A DNA stretch of 64,000 nucleotides from Artemisia argyi (Eukaryota > Streptophyta > Magnoliopsida > Asterales > Asteraceae). The notes below the pieces were generated by a model. That model ran no database searches and had not been told where the DNA came from. It was given only the letters and a program-made list of their open reading frames with translations. Where the stretch lies: the NCBI GenBank assembly GCA_030686995.1, contig CM060694.1, forward strand, positions 92,099,844 to 92,163,843, read 5' to 3'. Positions 11,891 through 24,688 of this stretch are shown here, piece by piece. Each line of letters opens with the position of its first letter. The first letter of the stretch is position 1. The position numbers were made by a program, and so were the translations under genes.

Positions 11891-13272
11891 AATCCCCATC
11901 AAAGTGATTTCAAGAAAGAGGAAATTACCGAAACATTTCCTCTCGAGACACTTGGGAGTTTATCACATAGTGATCCTAGTACTCCATGGTTCGCCGACTT
12001 TACGAATTACCATGCGGGTAATTTCATTAGAAAAGGGATGTCGTTCCAACAAAAGAAGAAATTCTTCAAAGACGTTAAGCATTATTTCTGGGACGACCCC
12101 TACTTGTTTAAAATTTATGCGGATCAAGTGATCCGGCGATGCGTTCACGGCAAGGAAGCCATTGAAATTCTCATGGCATGCCACAATGGACCCACGGGGG
12201 GACATCATGGTGCCAACTTCACCGCTAAGAAAGTTTTTGATTCCGGCTTCTATTGGCCGACGATTTATCGGAATGCCTATGAATTGGTGAAATCATGTTA
12301 TTCTTGCCAGCGTCAAGAAAAAATTTCTCAGAGAGACGAGATGCCTCAAAATGCTATCCATGTCTGTGAGATTTTTGACGTCTGGGTATCGATTTCATGG
12401 GTCCATTCCCATCTTCTAGAGGAAACAAATATATACTCGTGGCCGTCGATTACTTGTCTAAATGGGTTGAAGCAAAAGCGCTCCCCACCAATGACGCACG
12501 AGTTGTTGTGAAATTTCTTAAAAGTCTCTTCGCCCGATTTGGTGTACCTCGTGCTATTATAAGTGATCGTGGAACCCATTTCTGTAATGACCAATTCGCT
12601 AAAGTTATGCTCAAATATGGTGTCACACATCGTCTTTCTGCTGCATATCATCCACAGACGAGTGGTCAAGTTGAGGTGTCCAATCGCGGCTTAAAACGTA
12701 TCTTAGAAAGGACTGTAGGAGAACATCGTGCTTCATGGGCTGATAAGTTAGATGACGCATTATGGGCTTTCCGGACTGCTTACAAAACACCCATTGGGTG
12801 CACTCCTTACAAGCTGGTTTATGGGAAGGCCTGCCATTTGCCCTTTGAACTTGAGCACAAGGCCTACTGGGCCTTGAAACATGCTAATTTTGACCTTCAA
12901 ACCGCGGGTGATCATCGTAAAGTTCAATTGAATGAATTAACTGAGATTCGTGATCAAGCCTATGAGAATTCTTTGATCTACAAAGAGAAAACAAAGAGGA
13001 TTCATGATGCTAAGATTAAAGATCGCGTTTTCAATGTTGGTGATCGAGTCCTTCTTTTCAATTCTCGATTAAAGATATTCTCGGGCAAGTTAAAAACCCG
13101 TTGGTCTAGACCATTCACCATTACCCAAGTTTTCCCTTATGGAACTGTCGAGCTAGCTCAATCTAATGGTCCCAACTTTAAGGTGAATGGTCATCGTCTC
13201 AAACATTATTTCGGAGGGGACATACCACCCATGGTTGTCCCGAATCTCCAAACTTTCCCTAAGGATAACTAA
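11891..13272 (+). pseudogene. pol: Athila integrase, one frameshift
   Basis: The HHCC finger (GGHHGANF...CYSCQR) spans about 12197-12312. The frame shifts by one base near 12385 (GGGG reduced to GGG just before the first catalytic Asp) and resumes as MGPFPSSRG at 12397. The rest of the core is intact: IISDRGTHF and HPQTSGQVE give exactly D-X35-E. The C-terminal part ([20 protein letters not shown]) contains the GPY/F-like fold region, with no chromodomain, as usual for Athila/Tat. Stop at 13270-13272. Confidence 0.87.
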
Positions 13273-13315
13273 ATTCGGGGATCGAATCAAGCTCATGTGA
13301 CTCAGTAATAAAAAT

Positions 13316-13343
13316 AAAGCGCTTCATGGGAGGCACCCCATGC
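13316..13343 (+). other. Post-pol hairpin motif
   Basis: Starts 44 nt after the integrase stop and reads AAAGCGCTTCATGGG then AGGCAC then CCCATG. CATGGG and CCCATG pair perfectly over 6 bp around an AGGCAC loop. A closely related motif occurs at the same distance after the last stop of both gag-only elements (42799-42823 and 49059-49083, minus strand), so it is a conserved feature of the lineage rather than chance. Its role is unknown. Confidence 0.6.
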
Positions 13344-15235
13344 TTATCCATTTCATTTTCTTTCTTTTCTATTTTCTCATGTAACGTGACGTGAGGGGGG
13401 CGACCCTTTCCAAACTCGTGTTTTCGTGGTTGTTTGTGATTGTCCAGGAATTTCCCCGAAGATTGAGGACTCTCGTGCTCGTGTTTTGTCATTTTCTCAA
13501 CTCAAGTCTCATTCTTCGCTGCTCTTTTGGAAATTCACCATATCCAAAATCTTATCGACTAACGTTTATCTGTTGGCATACTTAATAAATGGCCGTGGAT
13601 ATTGCGTAAGACTACCCGTACCCTTAAAACATTGAGGACAATGTTTCACTTTAGTCTGGGGGGGGGGGGGGGGTGAATCTTCGATTTGATTTGACCTGTT
13701 ACCTTCGTCTGAGCTGTTAACTTACGCAACTCCGTTTTTCCACCAAAATTTTAAATTTTTGTCACCTTTTTATATTAAAAAATAAATAAAAATAATAAAT
13801 AAAATGATGATATATGAAGTAATAATAAGATTTGACACCTTGTATTGACTTTCCTATGGGGAGAGTAGAAATAAATGTTCTGACTTGACCGGGCGTGTTG
13901 AGCCCTAGCTCGTCTCCCTTAACCAATATAATCAAAAGATTATCGGCTAAGCATCCGCGGATCTCATTACTTGGGATTTTAAATTTGCGGAGATCGAGGA
14001 ATGATAGAGTTTATTTAGAAGTTTCGTGCTAAACGTGGAGTAGTTGGATCTCTTTAGAGCCCACGAAAGGTACTTGTGGCCTCCCTGTTCCCACAAGATT
14101 GCACACCAATAAAAATAGATCTCTAGGATTAATTAAGTGTATGGGGTTTGGGCAATACTTAGTTTTTTCTCGTTCCCAACAAAATCTCTGCATATGGGGG
14201 TTTGGTACACACAGGGGTACTGCCAGTGTTACGGTGAAATAGACTATTGCATCTTGCCGGTTCGCAGCCGATGTTGTGATCTTAGTAAAGGCCGTGGGAC
14301 TCGGGGTTTGGCATATGATTATGAATATCAATAATAATCCAAAGCCAATAATAAGGCAGAGAAATCCAAAGCTATAAAAAGCAGCGGATATAAATCCAAG
14401 GTCATAATAAAGCTCTTACATCTTGACTTATCAAAAACCGTTGTTGTAATTGAAATAAAGGACAAAGGACCAAATATTATTAAAGTGCTTATAATTATGC
14501 AAAAATTCCAAGCTTCGACTCCGGGTGATTCCTAATAAAAAGCTTCTGTCTTGGGTCTCAAACATGGGATGTTTCGGCTATAAATAAAAAGGGGGCCCTC
14601 AAAATCGTGTTAAATCAGAGACCTCCATGTGGACCCGATTTCTGTATGCAGGGGTTTTCAAGGGAAAGTTTGGAAACTACTTAGCGTTCAAATTTTGTGC
14701 TCTTATCGGACTAACAACTATCAAAATGAGAAAATATGAAGAAATTCATTTCTCACAAATTAAAATCTTGAGATACAAAACTTAGGAATTGGGAACAAGA
14801 GGTAATTACACAAGTAACTTTTATGGGTAGTGTTAGCATCTAACTTGTGGATAAACAATGATTTCGATTCTACGCTTAGTTTGGGGGCTTGTGAAAAATC
14901 AAGGATGACGATTTTTATCCGTATGGTCTCTTCTCTGTGAGAATTGTTTCTATTTGTAGACCTTGAAAATTATCAACAGATATGAATTGATAATGAAAGT
15001 CAAGCAAACCGTCACACATATAAAAATGAAAAAGTACAAAAATAGTAGTAGTAGTTGTTATTCATGAAAATTGGAAAACGGAGAATTTTTGAGAATAAAT
15101 GATTTTGAGATCTCTTTTGAACATCATTGCTACTTTACAACGTTAGTAAAGAGAGGTTTTGAAATTATTTATTTCTTAAGCGTAAGGTGATGACATTGCG
15201 TGAGGGCATGACAATAATTTCGTTTGGCGGACTTT
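13344..15235 (+). other. Athila 3' untranslated region, no env-like ORF
   Basis: About 1.9 kb between the post-pol motif and the 3' LTR. Only short chance frames occur, so the env-like ORF found in some Athila elements is absent. It contains a 16-G run (13658-13673) and A/T-rich sequence. No clear polypurine tract borders the 3' LTR; the last 20 bases are mixed. Confidence 0.65.
13658..13673 (+). repeat. G16 homopolymer run
   Basis: Sixteen consecutive G after TTTAGTCT. A shorter G-run in this context (AGTCTGGGGG) is familiar from Athila-type elements after pol. The length here is probably slippage. Could form a G-quadruplex or act as a central polypurine tract; inferred. Confidence 0.6.
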
Positions 15236-18200
15236 TGATGTGTGCTTATTCACACATCCTTTTTAGGATTTAAATCAGACCAAAAACACCAAATACTAAC
15301 CAAATATGCCAAGAGAATGTGAGTTTTTGTATTTGTGTATGTGCAGGTATGGATATGTGAAAAAATGGATAAAAACATAGCAAAAATCGACAAAAACGAG
15401 CACGAGAATAGAAAAGGGTCAAAAGCCGGAGCCGGGGAAGCATAATGATCAAAGAAAGTTAAAAATGTCATTAGAAGTCCTCAGAGATTCAGAAAGTTGC
15501 AAGATTAGTCCCTAGGCAAAGTTTGGAAGAAATGGCAACTTTAGTCCCTATATTTTTAGAAAATGACAAAAGTGGTCCTTTGAAGAATTTTAGAAGAAAA
15601 ATCAAATATGGTCCCTCATGAATCAGAGAATGTCAACATTAGCCATTGGATGAAAATTTGGAAGAAAGGCAGAAAAGGTCCCCTAATTTTCAGATTATAC
15701 AACAATGGTCCTTGTTAAAATTCACTAAGCTTAAACTATTACTTCAACCGGGTCCAAGTTAATTTTAACCCAAAATACTTTCCAAGCCCAATCACACACA
15801 CAAGCCTAAAACCCCCTAACTAATATTACCCAGTCCACATCCATGCCCGGTCAAACCCAACCTTTAATAAAAACACCCAAATTAAATTACCCGCCCCCCA
15901 TTTCATATTAACCCAGAAATGATGAACCCTAATTTACTATTCACCCACGTTAAATCTAAATTGACTGAGAATAAGGGTACGGAGGTCAAATTGCATACGT
16001 TTCTAGAAGAACCTGACATGGCAGGCTTGCCATGTCAGCAATCCGTGTGGTATTCCGCGTCAAATGATTGGGTAATCATTAATCTCACGGCTGAGAATTG
16101 AGGATTGGGGACCAAGTGTAATCTGAGGGTTGATATTGATGCAAAGAAGTACAATGAGGTGTGGATTGATGAGTTGGACTCCTAGAACCTTCACCAAAGC
16201 TCTCCTCAGCTCCTATATATACCCCTTTGTATCACCGAGAAATAATGTTGGTTTTGTTATAAGTTTATGTTTAGTTTTATTGTAATTTCCATTTTTCAGC
16301 TTTGTACTCAACTTTTTAGTTAATATAATTCAGTTTTACATTTACAGCTTATTGTCTTATTTTTCCTTTTTGTTTAGTTTCCATTATTTACTTTCTAATT
16401 AGCTTAAATCATTAATTGTTAGTTTGTTTCTATAATTCATTTAAGTTTCTGTTGCTGTTTTACCTTTATTGAAAAAATCCAAAAAAATAAAATAAATAGA
16501 AAATCAGGAAAAAAAATATTGTTTTAAAACTCAAGCTTCAAAGAAGCTTATTTTCTGTTAAACTAAGCTCACATAAGCTCTCTCATAGCTTATTGTGAGT
16601 TTACTCAGTCAATCCTCAAAAATTCCAAAAAGTCAAACTGTGGTCAAACCTTGGCTTATTTCAATAAGTCAGCTTATTCATTGGAGTAAAGGCAGCCAAC
16701 AATGATTCCCATTGGCCTGTCATAAAGATAGGCAAGCTTAGTGAACCCCCTTTGTTGAGCTGAGGGGGCTTTTACTTGTAAGTTTCAAGTTATTTCCTTT
16801 ATAATTTGCATAATCATAGTAGTAGCTTTATTAGTTTTGATTATTTCTGTGATATTTGCTTTATAGTTTAGCTGAGTATTAGTCCATTTCTCATTTAGAA
16901 CTTAATTGGTTTGAATTTGGTATACTTCTGTTTATTTTACTGTCATACTCTTAGATTTGTGGTATTGTGGTGGTTTGTGTTTGATTATGTGTTTCTGTGT
17001 GGATTTTTGGTTTATTGGATCAGAATTAGATTAGGATTGGAGGTTTGGATTGGTTATACATTGATTTGCTGCTTTGTAATAGTGATTCTGTCACATATAG
17101 GGGTGTTTGGATAAGCGAGATTTGCTGGGTTTAGTTGTGTTTCAGTAGGCATTGGTTAGTTTAGACATCACACTCAGGGTATAATTAGGCTTAGTTAAGC
17201 ATAATTTAGTAGGGGATTACATAAAAAGTCAATTTAGCCTTTAATTAGTCATAATAGTTAGTTAGTTAGGTTAATTAGTTGCATAATTTTCAAAGTAGTT
17301 GCATGAGTAGTAGCTGTAGCCTATTTTACTCGTACATTAGATTAACATCACATTTTCAGTCAAATTTGAGCAACCATAATTCATTTTAGTCAAAGTATTT
17401 ATCATATCAAAAAGTCAAATTAGTAACATCAGTTATTTGGTCAGATTTTGGTGAATACTTGTAGGACTCAATACTGATTGGAAATAAGTGGGGTTTGCTA
17501 ATTTTAGAAGTTTTGCAGCTTGGGAATAATAATCAAAAAGAAATTTGAGGTTTGAAACTCATTTGCTTATTGAAAACTTGCTTTGAAATTGGCTGTTGGG
17601 ACTAAATATTCCCGTGTGCATCAGATTTTGATCAAGTGTTCTAGGCATCAATTTGGTTAGTAAATTGGATCTTGAATCTGCTCTTTTGGTGGTTTTGTAA
17701 TCTCAGTTGGTTAATAGAGTATTTGCCCCCATAAGCTCTTAGTCCTAAGCTTATTAGCACTGCTTATTGGCATTGATAAGTTGTGTGTTCTGAACTAGGT
17801 TCTGTTTTCATTTTGAGGCCTGCAATTGTGTTCTAGTGTTCTAATTCTGAGATTTGTTGCTTATATAAGTTACATTATACCTTAAGTTGCTGTTTCCATT
17901 GAGCTTTTACCATTTGCTTATTCTGCTTAGCTTGTGCTTATTTCAAAAGTGCTTATTTCATCTGATTTGGCCCAGATCTGTGTCTCTGAGCTTCATTTGG
18001 TCTCATTATTGCTCCATTAAACATATTTGAGTCATTAAAGCATCTGTTTTAAGTTTGGTCAACTTTGGGTCAAGTGTGCTTATTAATAAGCAATTAATTT
18101 AAGCTGTTTCAAGCCATTCAGCACTTCCAGTGCTTATTTTCCACTTTTAAAATTTATCCAAGCTTTAGAATAATATTTTAGAATTTTCCTGAATTTTTCA

Positions 18201-18990
18201 TATTTTTCTGTTTTTAAATTTAGTTTTTAATCAAATTTTTGATACTTTTTAATTACCAAAAAACCCCAAAAAATCAGAAAATGCCTAAAAAATTAAAAAA
18301 TATTTTAGAAATTAGTTTTTATTTATTTTAGAATTTTAGAAATTAATTTTGTAATTTTCCCATTTATTTTCAATTTTATTTGAATTTTTAATTAGTTTTA
18401 ATAGTTTTTAATTCACAAAAATTACAAAAAAAACCAAAAAAATAGATTTTCAGTTTTAAAAATAGTTTTTAGTTATTTTAGAATTTTCCAAATTAATTTT
18501 GCATTTTTCTCACTTAATTTCTATTTTCTTTTAATTTTTAATTAGTTAAATTAGTTTTTAATTCATAGAAATTAAATAAAAAGTAAAAAAAAAAATATTT
18601 TTTCTTTTTCTCAAAATTTTCTTTTATCATTTTTAACTTTGGAAAATTATTTTCAAGCCGGTAGGATTAGTATAGCTTAAATTTCACTTTTTATTTCGCG
18701 CGTTTACATTTTATTTACGTTTAAGCTTACGTTTTCAATTCTACGTTGCGTTTTAGGTTTGATTAATTGAATTACGTGCTTAAGTGATTAATCGTGCTTC
18801 ATTTTCATATTCATTAGTGTAATCTCATTGAAATCACTTTCTCACACTTTCATGATACTTTTCACGAATCGGGAATTTGAAATTCCATTCACCCTTCACA
18901 CGGACTACGACCTCGGGTTATCCGTATTTCTTGTGGATTTCTTTGAGTAATACTATACTATAATATACTTGATTTGATTTTATCACATCA
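15236..18990 (+). repeat. Athila 3' LTR, 3.76 kb
   Basis: Starts TGATGTGTGCTTATTCAC and ends TATCACATCA, followed by CTCAT at 18991-18995. It is the uninterrupted version of the LTR and shows the true length. TATA box at about 16214, hairpin 16746-16768. The 3' third is very rich in short A and T runs. Confidence 0.9.
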
Positions 18991-19585
18991 CTCATCCTAG
19001 CTAAACTAAATGGGGATTGTCAGTCCCAAATAGATCTATTCCCAAATATTCACGTTCACTCGCAAGTGATTAAGGTTCATGATCGAGGGGCTTTTTGCAA
19101 TAGCTACTTAAGCAATAAAAACATTAGGCATAGCATACTAAAAAGCTTGTGTTCGAGTTTGTAGCATGTAACTCCCCACAAAAGAATTTAAAAGTTTAAA
19201 GAGTGGGCTATGAACACACCTGGACTTGCTCGGTAGCACTAGTATCGTTATTCAAACGATAGGTGGAAACGGCTTCAACACACAACCTAAGTAAAATATG
19301 GCAAGTTTTCAGAGTTTGATAGTCTAAGTTCAGTTTATCGCGAAAGTTGTTTAGTATAGTGTATCGTTTGGTTAGTTGACTTGTAGCAATTTAAACGTGC
19401 ATGTTTAAATGCCTAAAGTTCAAAAACAAAAGTTATATTTCAGAATATAATTCATAAGTATGTTCTTGTTGATGAAGTATAGGGATCGTTGAAAATAAAC
19501 GAGGTCGGTGATTGATAAAACCAAATTCGGGTTTAAGCTTTGGTTAATCGTTTTAAATGTATTTTTATCGTAGTATTATACACAA

Positions 19586-19588
<3 letters not shown>

Positions 19589-19666
<78 letters not shown>
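19589..19666. repeat. (CA)n(TA)n compound microsatellite
   Basis: About 40 bp of CA repeats (19589-19630) pass directly into about 36 bp of TA repeats (19631-19666). Confidence 0.95.
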
Positions 19667-19669
<3 letters not shown>

Positions 19670-19793
19670 GAAAATAACGAAGTGTGAAGATATACGTTGA
19701 AAGGTTACGAAGGTCGGTGTGATTAACAAACGGTTGATAGGTGTCGAAAAGTGAGTCGGTTTGAGAGAATGTGTTAATTTTTAAAAAGTTTTA

Positions 19794-19802
19794 TATTTAT
19801 TA
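19794..19802. other. 9-bp target-site duplication of MITE (pair at 20107-20115)
   Basis: TATTTATTA occurs immediately outside both ends of the foldback element. The sequence is AT-rich, so coincidence is possible but unlikely at this exact placement. Confidence 0.65.
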
Positions 19803-20106
19803 CGGAAAATTATATAAAAAAAAAGTATTATATTTGCCACTGTTTTATCTTCTAGGTAGCGAACAATTTTTTTACATTTTTGGGGTAATTTTCTTTCAAA
19901 TTCATCATCTTTAGGGTATTTTACAAAATTTTTGGACATTTTTGCCGCTCTTAGCTAATACAAAAATTTTTTCCCCGAAGGAGAAAAATGTCACATATTA
20001 CCTTAAAGATGTTGAATTTGATAGAAAATTACCCTCAAAATGAAAAAAAATTGTTAGCTACCCAAAAAGATGAAACGGTATAATACTTTTTTTTAATAAT
20101 TTGCCC
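19803..20106. mobile_element. Foldback MITE, Mutator-like, 304 bp
   Basis: Two arms of about 125 bp are imperfect inverted copies. The left arm has AAAAAAAAAGTATTATA and GGTAATTTTCTTTCAAATTC; the right arm has their complements near 20000-20090. The outer right end reads GGGCAAATTATTAAAAAAAA on the minus strand, matched by CGGAAAATTATATAAAAAAA on the left. The element is flanked by TATTTATTA at 19794-19802 and 20107-20115, a 9-bp duplication typical of Mutator-like transposons. No coding capacity. Confidence 0.72.
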
Positions 20107-20140
20107 TATTTATTATTATCGTTATTACGTTATATATATA

Positions 20141-20143
<3 letters not shown>

Positions 20144-20207
<64 letters not shown>
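20144..20207. repeat. (AT)n microsatellite, 64 bp
   Basis: Uninterrupted AT run just right of the MITE. Confidence 0.95.
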
Positions 20208-20212
<5 letters not shown>

Positions 20213-21435
20213 CGAAAAGTGCTTGATCGAATCGTATTTATATAAAATACTTATATATATAAAATATAAATTATAACATTTATATTTTATTAAAAACCTT
20301 TAAGTTTTGAAAATTTACATTTTAACCACCTAACGGCATAACTTTACACCGTTAGTCCAAGACGTTATTTAATTTTATTTATAGTCCAAAACTCTTTTAT
20401 ATTTACATTTTATACCCAAAACTTTCTAGATTTACAGTTTTCATCACAAATATGCCAACATGGTAGTTTTCCCTTAAACTTTCCATTTTGATAGTTTTAG
20501 TCCCTCGGTTAAAAATATTTGCAAATTTAGTCCAAATTTCACCAACTTCAAAACTTAATATTTTTATTTTCTAAATAAGTTCAAAATAGCTTATTGGAGT
20601 TGTAAAAACAGCTTATTTGTGAAAAGAGCTTATTTTTCTCTTAATGGGCGGCCCTTTAAGGTTTTTAGATCCAAAGGGCTTAGGAAACTTTTGGGCTTAG
20701 CCTTAGGCTTATTTTTGGACTACATTTCGATTAAGAAACAGCGTATAAGACCAGCTTATTGAAAAAGCTTATTTTTGACGTTTTGGGCTTAAAGGACCAA
20801 ATCGTATGTTTTTAGTTTAAGAAAACGCAACAAGCTTTGAGGTTTAACGAAGGGTCGTGTGAGTTTATGAAAGTGAGTTTAAGGCCTAGTTTATTAGTTT
20901 ACCATGTGAACTATTAGTTTATGCCATAAAAATGATGTGTCGTGTATATACTTTTGAAAATACGAGGCCAAAGCATGTCGACCATAACCAAGTGGAAAAA
21001 CAGTTTTAGTATAAAAAATATTCTAAGTGTTTGAAAATCGTATAGGCCAAATGACATAGAAACGTGTCTATAAAAGTACTTATAAGTCGTTATTAGTGTA
21101 AGATGTCTTACTAAACTTGGTTTTGGACGTGATGAACTTATAGTTTAGCTTCTAATACTTATACGTTATATCTTATTATTAACGAGAAAATTGCTAAAGT
21201 AAATGTGGTGTTATAAAATAAAATGTGAATGAAATATTGAGAGGGATAAATTTAGCTCACCTCACCAAGTATTGGCGAAGTAGAAACGAGGCGTGGAGTC
21301 TAGAAACGACCAAGGAATGATTAAAGCTTGATCTCTACCTACACCCAAGTCACCAAACGTGTGGTATTACTTGGTACGAGACTCTCCAAGCTCTACCAAA
21401 GTATACGTATACCCAAAAGAACTTAGAAGCTAGTT

Positions 21436-21915
21436 TGTTGGGAATTATAGTAACAGTTACCACGGATAGTATGAAGATTACAACTGCTGAAGAATGCACT
21501 AGCAGTGGAAACTCATTACCACTGCTAGTACATATTATTACCACTGCTATTAGGATAATTGTTAGGAAACTTGTATAGATAAATATATAATATATTTTAT
21601 GTATATCTTATTATATTATCATTATACGTATCTTGTAGAAGAGGACTCCTTGTGATATAAAAGGAGGTCCTAGGTTTAGGTTTGATATACGTTTTTCTTA
21701 GAGCTTCAAGGTTGTAACCCTAGTGATACAAAGATCACTCGTATTATTGTTCTTAATAATATTGGAGCTAACAGTTTGTTTCACTCATTATTCTCATTCA
21801 TATACAACTGTTTTATTCACATACAAACTTCTAAGTATTACTAAGTAGATTCCGCATATTAGTGGTATAATACAAAGTATCATTCTAACACAGATTAAGG
21901 TGTTTAGATCCATCA
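21436..21915 (+). repeat. Copia copy 1 5' LTR, 480 bp
   Basis: Begins TGTTGGGAATTATA and ends GATCCATCA, boundaries fixed by the three other-copy LTRs. TATA box TATAAAA at 21656-21662. It carries several GTTACCACTGC/GCAGTGGAAA motifs in both orientations. Confidence 0.92.
21656..21662 (+). promoter_or_regulatory. Copia copy 1 LTR TATA box
   Basis: TGATATAAAAGGAGGTCC, conserved in both LTRs of copy 2 (29088 and 54298). It is the likely core promoter for the genomic RNA. Confidence 0.7.
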
Positions 21916-21917
21916 AG

Positions 21918-21930
21918 TGGTATCAGAGCC
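21918..21930 (+). other. Primer binding site, initiator-Met tRNA
   Basis: TGGTATCAGAGCC, a perfect tRNA-iMet PBS, two bases after the LTR end. Confidence 0.93.
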
Positions 21931-21980
21931 AAGCTTTGATACTTTGATTTAGAAGATCTGAAGTTCACTCACAAGATTCA

Positions 21981-24688
21981 ATGGAGACAGAGACCAGTCA
22001 GTCCAACATTACTGCTAAGCTTCCTAAGCTTAAGTTAAATGAATATGAGATGTGGAGGCTAAAGATCGAACAATTCTTTATGGTGCAAGACTATGCACTT
22101 TGGGAGATCATTATGTGTGGTAATTCCTTTAAACCTGATACTACTCAGAAACTATTGATGGCAAGGTACTACAAAAGATTAACACTGGACCAGTCACAAC
22201 TGATGAAAGACTTCAGATGAAGGATGATCTGAAGGCCAGAGGCTTGCTGTTGATGACCCTTCCTAGGGATCAAATTTTAGCTTTCAGCAAGTACAAGACT
22301 GCAAAGACTTTATTTGACGAGATCTGCAATGTTTTTAGTGGTAATGACTCCACCAAAAAGACACGGAAGACCTTGTTGAAACAGACTTATGAAAACTTTG
22401 GTTCAACAAGTAATGAAACAATTGACAGCATCTTTACAAGGCTTCAAAAGATTGTTACTCAACTCACAGTGTTTGGAATTGAGGTGGAAAGGTAAGACCT
22501 CAATTTAAAGTTTTTAAGAAGTCTACTGTCTGAGTTTGGTACAAATGTTGCAGTGTGGGAAGATAAGCCAGAACTGAAGAATATGAAGCTTAATGATTTG
22601 TACAATAACTTTAAAGTTATTGAACAGAGGTTGAAGAAGGCTGGCAAACTAAGTTCAGGATCAGGGAACTTAGCACTTATATCATCATCTGTTGATGATA
22701 GCTCAGATGAAGAGAGTGATAGTGATGATGCTGTTGTTAACATTGCTGTTTCCACTGGCAGTGGAGTTGTTACCACTGCTAGTTCAAAAAGGCAGGTTGC
22801 TGGTCTTGGAGATTCTACTTTTTATGCCTTTCTTTCAAGTCAAGTTAATGGTTCAATTCTCACACATGAAGACTTGGATCAAATTGATGTATATGACATG
22901 GAAGAGATGGATATTAAATGGCAAGTTGCATTGCTAAGCTTAAAGGCAAAGAAGTTTTGGAAGAAGACTGGTAGGAATATTATCATTAATGGCAATGAAA
23001 TTGTAGGTTTTGATAAGAAGAAGGTGGAGTGCTACAAGTGTCACAAGATGGAGCACTTTGCCAGGGAATGCAGGAAACCAAAGAAACCTGATAATAGGTC
23101 AACTTGGTACAAGCAGGACAAGAAGAAAGAACCTATAGCTGAAGAACCAAAGGTGCTTTTGGCCATTGATGGAGTGAGCTATGATTGGAGCTATATGGCT
23201 GAGGATGAAGAAGAAGGTTCAGAGTTTGCAATGATTGCTACAGAGCTTGCACTTATGGCTTTTTCTAACTCTGAGGTACAAATTAATAATGCTTGTTCTA
23301 AAACCTGTAAGGCTTTAAAAGATTATGAGAAACTTAAAGATCAATATGATGAACAATTTTTAGAGTTAAATCAAACTAATTATAACCTAGCAAATCATAA
23401 AAGAGGTCTTGCTATTTTAGAAGCACATAGAGCCAATGAATCTAAGTTCAATGATGATATTGCTGGTTTAAAAAGAGACTTAGATTATAAGATAGTTGTG
23501 AATGAGGCTCTTAGGGAAGAGTTAGAGAAGGTTAAAAAGGCCAATGAAAACATACAGATAACTTGTAATACACTAGATCATCAATCTAAGTGCATTGACA
23601 AAATTTGGGAGGCCCAAGTTGTAAATAAAGCCAAATCAGGAGTTGGATACAAATCAGTTCCACCACCTCTAAGAGGTGTTCCATCACCTCCTGTTATTGA
23701 CTTAGCACACATAGGGTTAGAAGAGTTCCAGGAACCAACCATGACCTATGGCCCAAAATTTGTTAAAGAAGTTGCTATTGAGAGGGTTATGGTTGAGGTT
23801 GATACATTTGATAGTGCTAGTGACTCATCTCTTAAAGATGAATATATGAATGTTGAGTCTAAACCTAGTATTCCTGAGAGTGTTCAAGTGGAAGTTAAAA
23901 AGAGTATTCTTGAAGTTGTCAAAGAGAAGCCTAGAACACAAGCTAATTATACTAGGCCCACTACTAGAGATGCTGAGATGTATAGAAGCAGGTCAACAAC
24001 TCCTAGGGGCAACAAAAGGAGTTGGAATCATGTTAAATCTAGACAATTTGGTAGTGACTTTGTGTTTAACAACAAACCTTGTTACATATGTGGTAGTTTT
24101 GATCATCTTCATTATAATTATAACTATCACATGGGTAGAAGGGAAGTGTTTGGGAATACCAGGGTGAATGAAATCCATGTCAATAAGAATACTCACCCAA
24201 ATCCACTAACCAAGATGATTCCCAGGTCTGTTTTGCTAAACTCTGGCATCAAATCTCTTTCCACTGCTAAATCAGCAGTTGCCACTGCCAGAAATATAAA
24301 CAGAGTTTACCCTAAGTCTCTTGTTAAGAGTGCAACACCAATTACAACTTTTGTTAAATCTGCACAAATAGGGAAAAAGACCTATTATGACAAGAAAGTT
24401 TACAATAAGCACAAGTGGACACCTAAAATTTCAAAACCAGCAGTTGCCACTGCTAAGCCAGCAGTTACCACTGCAAGGCCAAAAGTTTCCATTGGTGGTT
24501 CTGTGAACAACAAAAGGGTAAATGTTGGAAATGCTGTTAAGGCCCCAGCACGTTGGGAATGGAAACCAAAAGGAATTATTACCGCAAACAATCCCAATGA
24601 TGTATCAATGACCTTTGACATATATAATTATATTGATACACGAGGCAGATCCAAATCATTTGTGGCTATGATCCCCAAAAGGAACTAA
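21981..24688 (+). pseudogene. gag: Copia copy 1 gag, frameshifted
   Basis: Starts METETSQSNITAKLPKL (ATG 21981), the usual SIRE-type Gag opening with an EMWRLKIEQFF helix. Frameshifts near 22165-22220 and 22490 split it; the last 711 codons (22553-24688) are open. They hold an acidic Ser-rich stretch, knuckle 1 (CYKCHKMEHFARECR, intact C-X2-C-X4-H-X4-C, about 23032), a long coiled-coil-like region, and knuckle 2 (CYICGSFDHLHYNY) which has lost its last Cys. The tail repeats PAV[AT]TA, encoded by CACTGC-rich DNA. It ends at TAA 24686-24688. Confidence 0.87.

Larger units (their letters stand above)
18996..21435 (-). mobile_element. Tekay-A LTR, continuation
   Basis: Sequence on the far side of the Athila insertion, so by the CTCAT duplication it is contiguous with 1185-1714. 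Near 19200 the minus strand carries the block also found at 6169 in the solo LTR (GTGAGTTCATAGCCC-like). It contains a CA/TA microsatellite, a MITE and a second TA run. No ORF. It is cut at 21435 by copia copy 1. The outer LTR end may lie after copy 1; GGGGTGTGAGACA at 57346-57358 is a candidate terminus, giving a total of about 3.1 kb, similar to the solo LTR. Confidence 0.55.

Noticed and set aside
14137..14334. Env-like ORF of the Athila element
   Set aside because: Only frames of 65-100 codons on conflicting strands; no continuous coding signal in 13344-15235.
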